A DNA stretch of 64,000 bases from assembly GCF_005938645.2 (NCBI RefSeq), contig NZ_CP042171.1, positions 930,001-994,000 on the forward strand. The letters run 5' to 3'. Below, one piece after another: positions 19,337 through 29,150 of the stretch. Within the stretch, counting starts at the first letter, position 1, and each line of letters begins with the position of its first letter. The position numbers and the translations under genes are program-made. Source of the stretch: Pedobacter sp. KBS0701. Lineage in GTDB: Bacteria > Bacteroidota > Bacteroidia > Sphingobacteriales > Sphingobacteriaceae. The notes under the pieces are model-generated. The model made no database searches. It saw only the letters and a program-made list of their open reading frames with translations, and was not told the origin of the DNA.

Positions 19337-21298
19337 TTACCATATACTTTTGAGTTTCCATGCCTGGATATTTAATTTTGTGTTTCCACCCTCAGAAAAA
19401 GTTTCCAGACCGGTTTGAGTGTCAGCAGCAAATGTTGTAGCACTTAATACTTTTTCTCCACCATTTGCGAATATTTCAATCGAGGAACGATCGATAAAGA
19501 TATGTAAACGAAGGCTGCCTTTATCCAAAGCTAAGGGTACAGCATACTTTTTTGCAAACGATTTTGTAAAAGCTGTATCGGTAACGAAGTTGGTACAGTT
19601 GCGACGGTCTAAAGTAAGTTCACCAAGCTGCGGATCATACCTGAGTTCTAATTTTCTGCCTTCACAAACGAATAGGTTCAATCCAAATGCCTTAGCGGTT
19701 CCGGGGGTGAATGTGGCATCAAGTTCATAAGAATTCACCTCAGGTTTAAAGTTTTTTAAAGTTTGAATACCTTTTAGCTCTACCTGTTGACGAATACCGC
19801 TGTCGCGAAGTTGAGCAAACTGCGGTATCGGCTGCTGAAAAACCCTCCATCCAGATGGCGTCTCTCTCAAAGTCATCACCCGGGGAATAGATTGAAACCC
19901 CTTTCCCCATTTGGATGGTGCCTTGCGTGCATAGTCCCAGTTCCCCATCCAGCCGATGGCATTAACGGTGTCGGTCAGGCCATTTTTGTTGTCGTAGTCC
20001 CGCCAGGTTCTGGTGGCGTAATAATCCGGTCCGTCATCCAGCCACAAAGCGTGTTCAAGGTGTTGATTGCTTAACTGATCAGAAAACAGGATATGATCAA
20101 TAGCAATGAACCCGTTAGTCGTATCTCTACTCAAATCTACAAGCTCCAGTTGTGCTTTTTTACCTATCCAAGGGCGTACATCCCATCCGTTCCATTTAAA
20201 AACCCTGGTATTATCACCATGAGCTGTCCTCACTACCTTGCCATCTACCAAAAGATTTATACAGGTACTATCCTGGTGATTTCCGCCCATCAGCAAAAAA
20301 TTAATGGCTTTAGTGTTAATGGTGAAAGCCTGGGATTTTGACCGGACATCTGCTGTGGAAACATTTTCGGTACTGAGGTAATGCTTACCTAGATAATCAG
20401 TCACACCAGATACTTTATTTTCATGCCCTTCCGGAAACTTTGGCCATTTTGGGTTTTTGCCTTCGAAATCTTCAAAAACAGCCCCCTTAATACCTTGTCC
20501 AAAACTAAGGTAATCTGCGAGTTTTTTATCTGTTACAAAAGCCTTTCCGTTAAAATTGCCCACAAAATACTGTACCCGATTCGGACCTCTTCCAACGATT
20601 AGCATCCATTTCTTCTTATTGCTTCCTTCAATCGGAAGCTCGAAAAGGTCAGGACATTCCCAGAATGAGTTTTTTGCACCCAAGCCTTCAAAGCTGCTGC
20701 AAAATGCCCAGTTTTTGAGATCTGATGACTGATAGATATGAATCTGCTGGACATCAGGCCTGGAAACGACCATTTTCCAGCTTTTATCCTGCTCATACCA
20801 GAAAACCTGCGGATCCCTGAAAAACACTTTATTGATATCCAAAATCGGATTCCCCTGGTAATAGTCAAAACTTTGCCCCTCATTATTACTGATGGAAATA
20901 GCCTGTGTTTCAGGAAGTGAATCACCGGGAAGGTGTTTGGTATAGAAAGCGATCATACTATTCTTTCCAAAACCGCTAGTGTTCATTTTATCTACGACCA
21001 CCGACCCGCTGAAGTAAGAAAATCCCATTCCTTCTTTCATAGGTCTTGGCATTTCCTGCCAATGAACCAGATCCTTCGAAACCGCATGGCCCCACCAAAA
21101 AAGGTGGTAAGTATTATTATAATGAACAAGTCCATCCGGGTCGCCCATCCATCCTTTTGCAGGACTGAAATGATACATAGGTCGGTATTCCTGTGCTTTT
21201 CTATCGATTTCCTGGCCTTTTACAGTGCCGCTCAACAATAAAAACAGTCCTAGTACATACCGCAAATCAAAACCATAACTAGATCTATTGCTCATCAT
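19337..21298 (-). CDS. Glycoside hydrolase family 32 enzyme with inserted domain and altered first blade
   Basis: 653 residues with a signal-peptide-like N-terminus (about 1-29). The active-site triad is kept: Asp53, Asp162 in RDP and Glu214 in WECPDLF. However, the usual WMNDPNG reads WMGDPDG, and the segment normally following YHLF is shortened so that YHLFWW runs directly into GHAVSKDLVHW. Between propeller blades, residues about 272-410 form an inserted domain of about 140 residues with a beta-sandwich, carbohydrate-binding look (FEDFEG, WNGWDVRPWIG, GFIAIDHILFSD). The propeller resumes at HALWLDDGPDYYATRTW. It lies 37 bases upstream of the other GH32 gene and 8 bases after the third. Probably an exo-acting fructanase; the insert may bind substrate. 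Confidence 0.88.
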   Translation of the reverse strand: MMSNRSSYGFDLRYVLGLFLLLSGTVKGQEIDRKAQEYRPMYHFSPAKGWMGDPDGLVHYNNTYHLFWWGHAVSKDLVHWQEMPRPMKEGMGFSYFSGSVVVDKMNTSGFGKNSMIAFYTKHLPGDSLPETQAISISNNEGQSFDYYQGNPILDINKVFFRDPQVFWYEQDKSWKMVVSRPDVQQIHIYQSSDLKNWAFCSSFEGLGAKNSFWECPDLFELPIEGSNKKKWMLIVGRGPNRVQYFVGNFNGKAFVTDKKLADYLSFGQGIKGAVFEDFEGKNPKWPKFPEGHENKVSGVTDYLGKHYLSTENVSTADVRSKSQAFTINTKAINFLLMGGNHQDSTCINLLVDGKVVRTAHGDNTRVFKWNGWDVRPWIGKKAQLELVDLSRDTTNGFIAIDHILFSDQLSNQHLEHALWLDDGPDYYATRTWRDYDNKNGLTDTVNAIGWMGNWDYARKAPSKWGKGFQSIPRVMTLRETPSGWRVFQQPIPQFAQLRDSGIRQQVELKGIQTLKNFKPEVNSYELDATFTPGTAKAFGLNLFVCEGRKLELRYDPQLGELTLDRRNCTNFVTDTAFTKSFAKKYAVPLALDKGSLRLHIFIDRSSIEIFANGGEKVLSATTFAADTQTGLETFSEGGNTKLNIQAWKLKSIW

Positions 21299-21306
21299 CT
21301 TGATTG

Positions 21307-22866
21307 TTAGTGGGTTGATATTTTCAAATTAGTAACTTTTAGTTCTAAACCATTAGCAGTTAGCGACCATGGCATTCCTTTTGCACTATAGCTTCTATTT
21401 GTTAAAGCAACCTGGTCATTAAGATAGAGGACGATAATCGATCCATCCACGATAATACTAAAGTCGTATGTTTTCCCCTGTTCGAAAACAAACGGAACAC
21501 GGGTAACTTCCTGGCCATTATTATAGGCGGCAATACGTTTTGATGCCGGTTCGAACCTGATCTGGTAGGATCCGCTAAGATCAGTTTTTGCATTAAAGTT
21601 TAAGGAGGCTGTTCCGTTAAGATTGCTTAAAGCTAGTTTTCCTTTAACCATAGTTGTTCCGTTAAGCGCTGCAAACCGGTAGCCTGAAGATGAAGAGGTG
21701 CTGGTTAGGGTATAGCTACCAGCCGATCCGCTAACGGAGCCGCTCTGAGCGCTCACGGTAGCATCTGCATCTTTACTAAAATAACTTTTTACGCTATTTG
21801 GGGCTTTCACCGCAAGCTTATCGTTGCCTAGCTTAGTAATTTGCTGGCTGATGAGGTTTCCTCCCCAGGTGCGAACACCATTGTCATTTTCCGGATTGCG
21901 GCGGTGTGCCCAGCCGAAGGCATAACGTTCAGTACCATTACTTGCTGTTTTACCAGCATAAAACTGATGCCCGTCAAACATATCCATTCCGTCTGCTGGT
22001 TTGAACCATGGTCCCGCTGAAGACGATGCAACTCTGTAATGCGTTCCCGGGCTTGTGCTCCAATCTTCTGCAAAAAGCATAAAATACTTGTCATCAATTT
22101 TGAAAACGTCTGCACATTCGAGCATCAGGTAATCACCTTCAACAGAAAGAGGGCCTCTTAATTGCCAGTTATCACTTGCCGGATCGGTGCTGGTGTAAAC
22201 CAGAATTACACCTTTTCCATCTTTCTGAGCACTCACCATCATCCAGTAGGCAGAAAACTCGGTATTGTAGAATACATAAGGATCTCTAAAGTCTGTTGTT
22301 GCATAACCGTCTGGCGCTTTTAGCGCAAAACCAGGCTTCTTTGTCCAGCCTGTAGTTGTGCTGCTGGTAGCATACATAATTGCTTCGCGGGTATTGGCTG
22401 AAACCAATGCGCTGTTGGTATTTTGTAACCAGCTGTTGTTTGCATTAAAACCTGTATAGTAAAAGTAATTGGTGTTTCCAGCTTTTACCATAGAGCCTGT
22501 GCCAATGAGGTTATCTTGTGTAGATTTATTGCCGTAAGGAATCATCTCGCCATCATAGCTGAAATCTAGCAGGTTTTTAGAACTCAGCTTGTGGATGGCA
22601 TGCTGACCAGCGCTGCTTTGCTTCACCTGATCCGGGTCGTCGTGGAGAAAAAACAGTTCAAACTGCCCGTTCACATAGCTGGGCATCACATCGCCAACCC
22701 AACCTGTTGACTGGCCTGTAGTGGAATTCGGGCTTATTTGTGGTTTCGGGAAAATGTTAAATTTCTCTTCACTAAAAGGCTCGGCCGGGGCGTATGTTTT
22801 TTCTTTGGTGCAAGACAGGAAAAGCGAAATCGCCATTCCTGCTAATAATATTCTTTTCAATGCCAT
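21307..22866 (-). CDS. Divergent GH32-like lipoprotein (WVGDVMP variant)
   Basis: 519 residues with lipobox LFLSC (Cys19). A five-bladed propeller can be followed: the nucleophile position is Asp59, but in the motif WVGDVMPSYVNG instead of WMNDPNG; Asp195 in FRDPYVFY and Glu250 in LECADVF match the other two catalytic residues. The C-terminal part (about 365-519) is a beta-sandwich. All three acidic residues being present argues for an active enzyme with an altered -1 subsite, such as an endo-acting or fructosyl-transferring GH32-clan member. It lies 25 bases after the DUF4960 surface protein gene, the place where an endo-levanase gene sits in the B. thetaiotaomicron locus. The specificity is an inference. 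Confidence 0.82.
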   Translation of the reverse strand: MALKRILLAGMAISLFLSCTKEKTYAPAEPFSEEKFNIFPKPQISPNSTTGQSTGWVGDVMPSYVNGQFELFFLHDDPDQVKQSSAGQHAIHKLSSKNLLDFSYDGEMIPYGNKSTQDNLIGTGSMVKAGNTNYFYYTGFNANNSWLQNTNSALVSANTREAIMYATSSTTTGWTKKPGFALKAPDGYATTDFRDPYVFYNTEFSAYWMMVSAQKDGKGVILVYTSTDPASDNWQLRGPLSVEGDYLMLECADVFKIDDKYFMLFAEDWSTSPGTHYRVASSSAGPWFKPADGMDMFDGHQFYAGKTASNGTERYAFGWAHRRNPENDNGVRTWGGNLISQQITKLGNDKLAVKAPNSVKSYFSKDADATVSAQSGSVSGSAGSYTLTSTSSSSGYRFAALNGTTMVKGKLALSNLNGTASLNFNAKTDLSGSYQIRFEPASKRIAAYNNGQEVTRVPFVFEQGKTYDFSIIVDGSIIVLYLNDQVALTNRSYSAKGMPWSLTANGLELKVTNLKISTH

Positions 22867-22891
22867 ATCATGTCATTATTTGATTGTGAAT

Positions 22892-24268
22892 TTATTTTTT
22901 TAGATAGTCGATCGCATTTTTAGTGAGTCTGCGAATGTTGGTAATAAACCTGTTGCTGGTTGAGGCACCATTTTGAGGTTCAGAATACCAGTCATAAGCA
23001 CCAAAAGTGATAATCACTACATTTCCGGGGCCATTTGCCTGTGGCCATTCAGCAATGCCAACGCGGCCGTCAAGGTTATCGTCCCATGCTTCAGATGCCA
23101 GGTTTATGCCACCTGTTTGCTGACGCCATCCTGCACCGTTCATGTAGCCTCCCCAATCTGGAAGAAACCACCAGGCTGTATGGTTTAGCCTGAATGTTCC
23201 TTTTTGCAAAAGATTCGCCTTTCCGGTTTCATAAGTCTCTAAACCCTGAAAGAGGGGATGAGATTCCTTACCTTTAAAAGAGATACCCCAATCGCTGCCA
23301 TTTTCGATGAAGCCGTTTGGTAGAAAGTCACCAAAAACATTATTTGGCCCCTTACCTGCCGGCACTATGCCTAATGCTTCAACGTACCTGCCGGCGAAAG
23401 ATGTTAATAGCAAACTTCCACCTGCATTACGGTAGGCTTTCAGTGCATTCAAACTGGCCGCACTGGTTGCCTGAGCAGGGAGATCTTGTGCAGAATCGTA
23501 ATGCCACCAGATTACTTTATAGTTAGACAGACGTTTTCCGGTTTCCAGTGCACCAAATGAAATATAGTCTGCAGTAGGGTAGGTGGCAAAAAACCAGTCA
23601 CTTGCTGCTTTTTCATCCGGATTAGTTATTGTAGATCTTGAACTTGCTGTACCTAAAAATGCATACTCACTCACAGAATTGCTGATAAAGGTGACCTGGT
23701 AACTTGTTGTAAAATTGCCCTTGGTGAAAGTGTAGGTTACCGGTTGATTGAAATTCTGTGCTGTGCCACTCAGCGGACTAACCACAATATCTGCTTCTGC
23801 TTCTATGGTTGGTTTAATTCCGGCTAAATCTGTTCCGTCGGGAAGGATTAACGTTGCGGTACGGTTATCGTGATTTATCGATGCCTTTAAGCTGCCTACA
23901 GAGACGCTTTTGAGCGGAGGAATAATTTTTACCGTTGTGGAATAATCTTTGAAAAGATTTCCATTCACTACCCTGAAATCTACGGCACCAGTAAAATTAA
24001 TGGGCTTATCAAAATTCATGGAACTTGTTGCGCCATCTGGCATTTCCACCTTAGGCATCAGATTTGAAATATCCGTGCCAAAAGGAACACTAACGCTTAT
24101 CGCACCTGTTTTTTGGTCGATGGTTGCAGCAATACCGTTAATTGAATAAGAGACCAGTTGTACCTGGCTGTCAAGTTTAAAATCATTGTTCTTATCCTTT
24201 TTGCAGCCTATAAATGTTAAGACTACAGCAAAAGCTAAAAATGCTTTCAATATTTGCTTTAATTTCAT
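22892..24268 (-). CDS. Surface glycan-binding lipoprotein, DUF4960-like
   Basis: 458 residues with lipobox FIGC (Cys22). Residues about 35-200 are two or more repeated beta-sandwich domains (compare FGTDISNLMPKVEMPDGA with DGTDLAGIKPTIEAEADI). Residues about 205-458 resemble DUF4960: IWWHYDSAQDLP, GGSLLLTSFAGRYVEALGI, AWWFLPDWGGYMNG, VIITFGAYDWYSEPQNG. The same architecture is found in the surface levan-binding protein of the Bacteroides levan locus (BT1761). It sits between SusD and the GH32 genes, spaced 17 and 25 bases, so it is part of the operon. It should capture fructan chains at the cell surface. Confidence 0.85.
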   Translation of the reverse strand: MKLKQILKAFLAFAVVLTFIGCKKDKNNDFKLDSQVQLVSYSINGIAATIDQKTGAISVSVPFGTDISNLMPKVEMPDGATSSMNFDKPINFTGAVDFRVVNGNLFKDYSTTVKIIPPLKSVSVGSLKASINHDNRTATLILPDGTDLAGIKPTIEAEADIVVSPLSGTAQNFNQPVTYTFTKGNFTTSYQVTFISNSVSEYAFLGTASSRSTITNPDEKAASDWFFATYPTADYISFGALETGKRLSNYKVIWWHYDSAQDLPAQATSAASLNALKAYRNAGGSLLLTSFAGRYVEALGIVPAGKGPNNVFGDFLPNGFIENGSDWGISFKGKESHPLFQGLETYETGKANLLQKGTFRLNHTAWWFLPDWGGYMNGAGWRQQTGGINLASEAWDDNLDGRVGIAEWPQANGPGNVVIITFGAYDWYSEPQNGASTSNRFITNIRRLTKNAIDYLKK

Positions 24269-24285
24269 TATCTGTAATTTAAAGG

Positions 24286-25983
24286 TTAGTAACCTGGATT
24301 TTGAACATAGTTGTTTTCACTAAAGAATATTTGGTTTTGAGGAATTGGTAGATATTCGTCCCTTCCTTTTGTAAATCTCGCACTCGTAAAGATACTTCTG
24401 AAGCCTTTTTCCGAATCAAAAAAGGAGTTGATAACCTGGTCAGCTACGCCCCATCGGATGAGATCAAAAAACCGTTCTCCTTCCAGTGCCATTTCTAAAC
24501 GGCGTTCAAATCGCAAAGCTTTTCTGGCATTTGCCTGATCCCAGACGATGTTTGTACCCGGAACATATTGCTGTACGTTGTATCTGGAGGTGGGCTGTCC
24601 GTTGGCCATTACCAGTTTTGCTGTACTTTTAGATGCCCGGTCTCTTATGGCATTTATAATCGGTAAAGCCTCAGTCTGCCTGCCCAGTTCAATCAGCGCT
24701 TCTGCTTTAAATAACATTACATCAGCTAACCTGATCATGATTCTGGCTTTTGTATTTCCAAAAAATGGAGCAAGATTTATAAAACAGTCGCAATCAGGTG
24801 ATACGTTTTCTTTCATGGAATTATAAGTTCCGTACAAAGGAATATTCCTGCTCCAACTTGCTGTAACTACTCTTGTCGGATCGTATTTCCATGGAGCACC
24901 AGGACGGGATATGGTATGGTCTACCCTTGGATCAACTGTGTTTGTAGCAAAATCAACATTTTGTTGGTTGAAAGTATCGAATAGCGGTATCCCGGTAGTA
25001 GTTGTTCTGAAAGCATTCATCAGGGTTTGTGACGGTTTTTGGAAATCGCAGCATCCGATACCCTGTGGTACTGTAAGCATATCACCGAAATTTACACGGC
25101 CTCTTCCTGCGCCATCATTACTGGAAAACTGAACGGACATAATTGCTTCAATGCCATTCTCGAATGTTCCGGATGTGAAATTATTTGCAAAATCTGACTG
25201 TAACTTATAGGATGAAGCTAGTACCTGGTCGGATGCATCAATAACCTGTTGTAAACGGTTCTGGTCGATTCCCGTAACTGCGTGTGTTGCATTCTGCGTG
25301 TAAGCCTGGAACAAACGTGTTTTAGCCAAAAAAGCGTAAGCAGCAAATTTGTTGGCTCTTCCGATTTGTGGCTGTGTTGCCGGTAGTGCCTCAGCAGCAG
25401 CCTGGAAGTCACCAGCGATCTTCTCTAAAATCTGATCCCTGCTCAATGCATTGTTCTTCACTAATTTGTAGTCATCTGAAGGTACTGTATCATCAATATA
25501 TGGGATGTTTTTGAACAAATTTTCTACCATCAGGTACCAGTATCCGCGTAAGAAACGGAGCTCGGCTAAACGGGTTTTAACCATTGGGTATTCGGCTTCG
25601 CTAAACTTGCTCAGTACCCTGATGCCTTCATTTGCCCGCCTGATGCCTACATAGATATTAAACCAGATGCCGTCATAATTCCATTGGTCAGGTCGGGAGG
25701 CAATAAAAGTCTCCATGTTATGGAAAACATCTCCATCATTGATGCCACCACCACCTTTATAGGCATCATCAGCGCGGATGTTTCCATACTGGTACATACT
25801 GAATGCCCTGTTAATTTCATCGTTTCCTAGTTGTGAGTAGGCTGCGGTTACAAAACCTTCGGCCTGTGCCGGAGTGGCAACCTGGCTTTCGTTTAGCGAA
25901 CCTTTAGGTCCAACTTCAAGTGCTTTTTTGCAGCCTGTGGCTAATATTAGCGAGACAGCAAGGGTGATTATATATTTTTTCAT
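24286..25983 (-). CDS. SusD-type fructan-binding lipoprotein
   Basis: 565 residues with lipobox ATGC (Cys18) followed by KKALEVGPKGSL. SusD landmarks: an N-terminal paired-helix region with AELRFLRGYWYLMVENLFKN, and C-terminal ARKALRFERRLEMALEGERF and DLIRWG. It ends YLPIPQNQI...NPGY as usual. It lies 17 bases after the SusC gene. Together they should import fructo-oligosaccharides produced at the surface by the lipoprotein GH32 enzymes. The preference for levan or inulin is not readable. Confidence 0.94.
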   Translation of the reverse strand: MKKYIITLAVSLILATGCKKALEVGPKGSLNESQVATPAQAEGFVTAAYSQLGNDEINRAFSMYQYGNIRADDAYKGGGGINDGDVFHNMETFIASRPDQWNYDGIWFNIYVGIRRANEGIRVLSKFSEAEYPMVKTRLAELRFLRGYWYLMVENLFKNIPYIDDTVPSDDYKLVKNNALSRDQILEKIAGDFQAAAEALPATQPQIGRANKFAAYAFLAKTRLFQAYTQNATHAVTGIDQNRLQQVIDASDQVLASSYKLQSDFANNFTSGTFENGIEAIMSVQFSSNDGAGRGRVNFGDMLTVPQGIGCCDFQKPSQTLMNAFRTTTTGIPLFDTFNQQNVDFATNTVDPRVDHTISRPGAPWKYDPTRVVTASWSRNIPLYGTYNSMKENVSPDCDCFINLAPFFGNTKARIMIRLADVMLFKAEALIELGRQTEALPIINAIRDRASKSTAKLVMANGQPTSRYNVQQYVPGTNIVWDQANARKALRFERRLEMALEGERFFDLIRWGVADQVINSFFDSEKGFRSIFTSARFTKGRDEYLPIPQNQIFFSENNYVQNPGY

Positions 25984-26000
25984 AATAAAAGCTTCAATTA

Positions 26001-29000
26001 TTAAAATCTTACATTAATTCCGGCCGTAACAACCAGTGGGTTAGGGTAGCCAAATCCTGGAGTTTCCGGATCCAGACCGGTGAAGGATTTCGACTTCATT
26101 AAAATGGCTAAATTGTCTCCTCCTATATATACACGAAGATTCTGCATTTTTAACTTGCTGATCAGCTGTTTGTTAAATGTATAGCCGATCTGGGCGTTTC
26201 TCAACTTAAGATAAGAGCCGTTTTCAATAAAATAGGTTGAAAGACGGGCCTCGTTATTATCATCTGTTAACGCTACTGCAGGAATATCAGAGTTCGGATT
26301 GGAAGGTGACCATGCGTTTAATAACCTTGCGCCTTTATTTGAAGAAGATTCGATGGCACCCCAGAAATCCGTATAAGATTTGGCATCATTTCGTACGGCT
26401 ACATCGCCTATCCCCTGTAAGAGAAAAGAGAAATCAAAATTTTTATAGTTGATGTTTGCATTAAAGCCATAAGTATATTTTGGCACCGGATTTCCAATCC
26501 AGGTACGGTCATTTATATCGATAACACCGTCATGGTTTAAATCCGCGTAACGGATTCTTCCAAGTCCTTTGTTGGGTTGCGCAGCAGAATTATCTACCTC
26601 AGCCTGAGTCCTGAAAAGACCATCGGCAACATAACCAAAGAAAGATCCAATAGATCTGCCCAGGATATTCTGTCCTTTGCCATCACCGCCGTATGCGTTT
26701 ACTACTGCCGCAGGCAGATAGGTAACCTTATTTCTAACCATATCGAAATTTCCATTCACGTCGATACTTAAATCATCCGTTAAGCGGCTTTTGTGGCCCA
26801 GGGATAGTTCAAATCCACGGTTTTCCATTGATGCACCGTTTACATAGGTGTTACCGCCTTCTCCAAGCACACCAATATACGGAGGAAGCAATAAGATGCC
26901 AGTAGTCTTTTTAAGGTAATAGCCAACGCTGCCATACAATTTTTGTTTCCAGAGCGAAAAGTCAAGGGCGACATTGCTCATTTCTGTTGCTTCCCAACGC
27001 AGGTTTGGATTGGCATTCTGAGACAGATAAAACCCTGAAGGAAGTACACCGCTTTTGTTTCCATTCATATCATAGGAAGTGATATTGTAATTGGACAGGT
27101 AAATATTATAAATTGCGTTATTATTAATCTCCTGGTTACCGGTTTTTCCCCATCCTGCATGAAGTTTCAAATCGTCTACAAAGGAAGCATTATTCTTTAC
27201 GAAAGATTCTTCACTGATCCTCCATGCACCTGAGAATGCAGGGAACCAGCCATATTTATTATTTGCTCCAAACCTGGAAGAACCGTCTCTTCTGATGGTT
27301 GCAGATACAAGGTAACGATCCATGTAAGAATAATTCGCTCTACCTATATAAGACAAGAGCACGTTTTTTGCACCACTGCCGCTGTTGTCTTTTATGCCCG
27401 TACCAGCATCTAAATAAAGGTAATCAGGATCTTCTAAAACGAATCCCTCCCTCGAGGCCATAAAAGTATTGGAGTTCTCTACGTAGTGTTCTGTTCCTGC
27501 AAAGGCATTAAGGCGGTGATTGCCTGACTCCAGGCTGTAGTTCAGGGTATTGGTCCAGGTGGTTTTCACATTGTGTGTCTGGGTATTGATTACTTTGTTC
27601 ACATCATTAACCAGGTAACCACTCTGGTATTTTTTTTGCCAGTTCCTGCTTGTATAGTCACCGTAATCAATCCCGAAATTGGATTTGAATACCAAGCCCT
27701 TTGCAATTTTAACATCTGCAAAGAAATTACCAAACAACCTCATGAAGTCATAGCCATTCTGTTGATTGTCTTCCAGCACCCGAACAGGGTTCTGGCGATC
27801 GTTCATCCCGTCAACAGGACCGCCCCAGCCTATGCCATCTACGGTATGCACCGGTATGATCGGCAATGCCTGCAGCGCAGAATTAATAATGTCGGCAGCA
27901 ACTTCTTTTGTTTTGGTCACGCTCAGGTTCTGACCTATGGTCAATGCACCATTGAATAACTTATAGTCTGAATTTATTCTTGCTGAAATACGGTTGAATC
28001 CGGTCGTTCTTACAATGCCTTTGTTGTCAAAGTAGCCAAGGGAAAGTAAATAGTGTCCGTTTTCAGTTCCGCTTGAAACCTGCGCATCATAATTCTGAAT
28101 GATACCAGGCTGGGATATTTCTTTAAACCAATCTGTATTTGAAGTGCGAAGGGTTTGTGTAGCGTTTAGAAATTCGGGTAAAAGTACCTTATTTAATACG
28201 GGCTGATTGGTATTTGGGTCAACTTTCCAATCGAATTGATAACGCAATCCGTTCGAATTAGGGTCGAGGTTTTTGTTGACATAGGCCTGCCACAAAATTT
28301 TACCATAACCTTCTGCATCCAGCATCTCCAACTTATTTACATAGGTAGAAAGCGATGAGTAAGCGTTTCCACTTAACTGAGTTTTACCTGTTTTCCCCTT
28401 TTTGGTGGTAATAACGATCACTCCGTTTGCTGCCCTGGCGCCATAAATACTGGCAGATGAAGCATCTTTAAGAATCTGCATCGATTCAATATCTGCCTGA
28501 TTGAGCTCATGCATGCCTGACTTGGTCGGTACGCCATCTATAATATACAGGGGATCATTGTCATTTAAAGTTCCAATACCTCTGATTCGGATGGTTGCCG
28601 GAGCGCTGGGCGATCCGTTTCCTGTGATATAAACACCTGCTACCTGGCCCTGCAATGCTTTCATTGGGTTGGCTACAGATTGCTTTTTAAGTTCATCTAC
28701 ATCCACAATGGCCACATCACCTGTCAGGTCTTTTTTCCTTTCTGTCTGGTAGCCGGTTACCACCACATCGTTCAGATTGGTGGCGGAAACTTCCAGTTGT
28801 GCATCTACTACCGATGTACTGCCAACCTTGGAACTGACCGTCTGAGCGCCCATGTAAATAAACCGGAGGGTTTGCCCCCCGGCAGCCTCGATTAAAAATT
28901 TCCCCTTTTCGTCTGTTTGTGTGGATTTACCAGTTTCCACATTATAGACAGAAGCTCCCGGAACAGGTTTTGAGGATTTATCGGTAACCGTCCCGGTAAT

Positions 29001-29072
29001 GTTTCGGATTTGTGCGTATGTACTCGCCATAAAGCAAAACACAAGAACACAGCATAGTATTACTCTTCTCAT
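26001..29072 (-). CDS. SusC-type TonB-dependent transporter of the fructan locus
   Basis: 1023 residues with a signal peptide (1-20, MASTYAQ). There is no STN domain, unlike the other SusC in this window. Residues about 23-110 are a carboxypeptidase-regulatory-like domain, then the plug (VANPMKALQGQVAGVYITG, DPLYIIDGVPTKSGMHELNQ, SIYGARAANGVIVITTKKG) and the barrel, ending VTAGINVRF. Lack of STN fits regulation by the hybrid two-component protein encoded divergently rather than by an ECF sigma. It imports oligofructose across the outer membrane with the SusD partner. Confidence 0.95.
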   Translation of the reverse strand: MRRVILCCVLVFCFMASTYAQIRNITGTVTDKSSKPVPGASVYNVETGKSTQTDEKGKFLIEAAGGQTLRFIYMGAQTVSSKVGSTSVVDAQLEVSATNLNDVVVTGYQTERKKDLTGDVAIVDVDELKKQSVANPMKALQGQVAGVYITGNGSPSAPATIRIRGIGTLNDNDPLYIIDGVPTKSGMHELNQADIESMQILKDASSASIYGARAANGVIVITTKKGKTGKTQLSGNAYSSLSTYVNKLEMLDAEGYGKILWQAYVNKNLDPNSNGLRYQFDWKVDPNTNQPVLNKVLLPEFLNATQTLRTSNTDWFKEISQPGIIQNYDAQVSSGTENGHYLLSLGYFDNKGIVRTTGFNRISARINSDYKLFNGALTIGQNLSVTKTKEVAADIINSALQALPIIPVHTVDGIGWGGPVDGMNDRQNPVRVLEDNQQNGYDFMRLFGNFFADVKIAKGLVFKSNFGIDYGDYTSRNWQKKYQSGYLVNDVNKVINTQTHNVKTTWTNTLNYSLESGNHRLNAFAGTEHYVENSNTFMASREGFVLEDPDYLYLDAGTGIKDNSGSGAKNVLLSYIGRANYSYMDRYLVSATIRRDGSSRFGANNKYGWFPAFSGAWRISEESFVKNNASFVDDLKLHAGWGKTGNQEINNNAIYNIYLSNYNITSYDMNGNKSGVLPSGFYLSQNANPNLRWEATEMSNVALDFSLWKQKLYGSVGYYLKKTTGILLLPPYIGVLGEGGNTYVNGASMENRGFELSLGHKSRLTDDLSIDVNGNFDMVRNKVTYLPAAVVNAYGGDGKGQNILGRSIGSFFGYVADGLFRTQAEVDNSAAQPNKGLGRIRYADLNHDGVIDINDRTWIGNPVPKYTYGFNANINYKNFDFSFLLQGIGDVAVRNDAKSYTDFWGAIESSSNKGARLLNAWSPSNPNSDIPAVALTDDNNEARLSTYFIENGSYLKLRNAQIGYTFNKQLISKLKMQNLRVYIGGDNLAILMKSKSFTGLDPETPGFGYPNPLVVTAGINVRF

Positions 29073-29102
29073 AAAATATTGGTTTATAATGGTTAGTTTT
29101 TT

Positions 29103-29130
29103 TACATAATCAGCATTTGCCGGTTATGTA
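29103..29130. promoter_or_regulatory. Inverted repeat between fructokinase and susC genes
   Basis: The arms tacataa (29103-29109) and ttatgta (29124-29130) form a 7-bp stem in the 78-base gap. On the minus strand the stem is followed by an A run, not a T run, so it is not a normal terminator in the gene direction. It could be an RNA-processing or attenuation site separating cytoplasmic from outer-membrane gene expression. Confidence 0.35.
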
Positions 29131-29150
29131 GTTTGTTTGTTTTTTATCCT

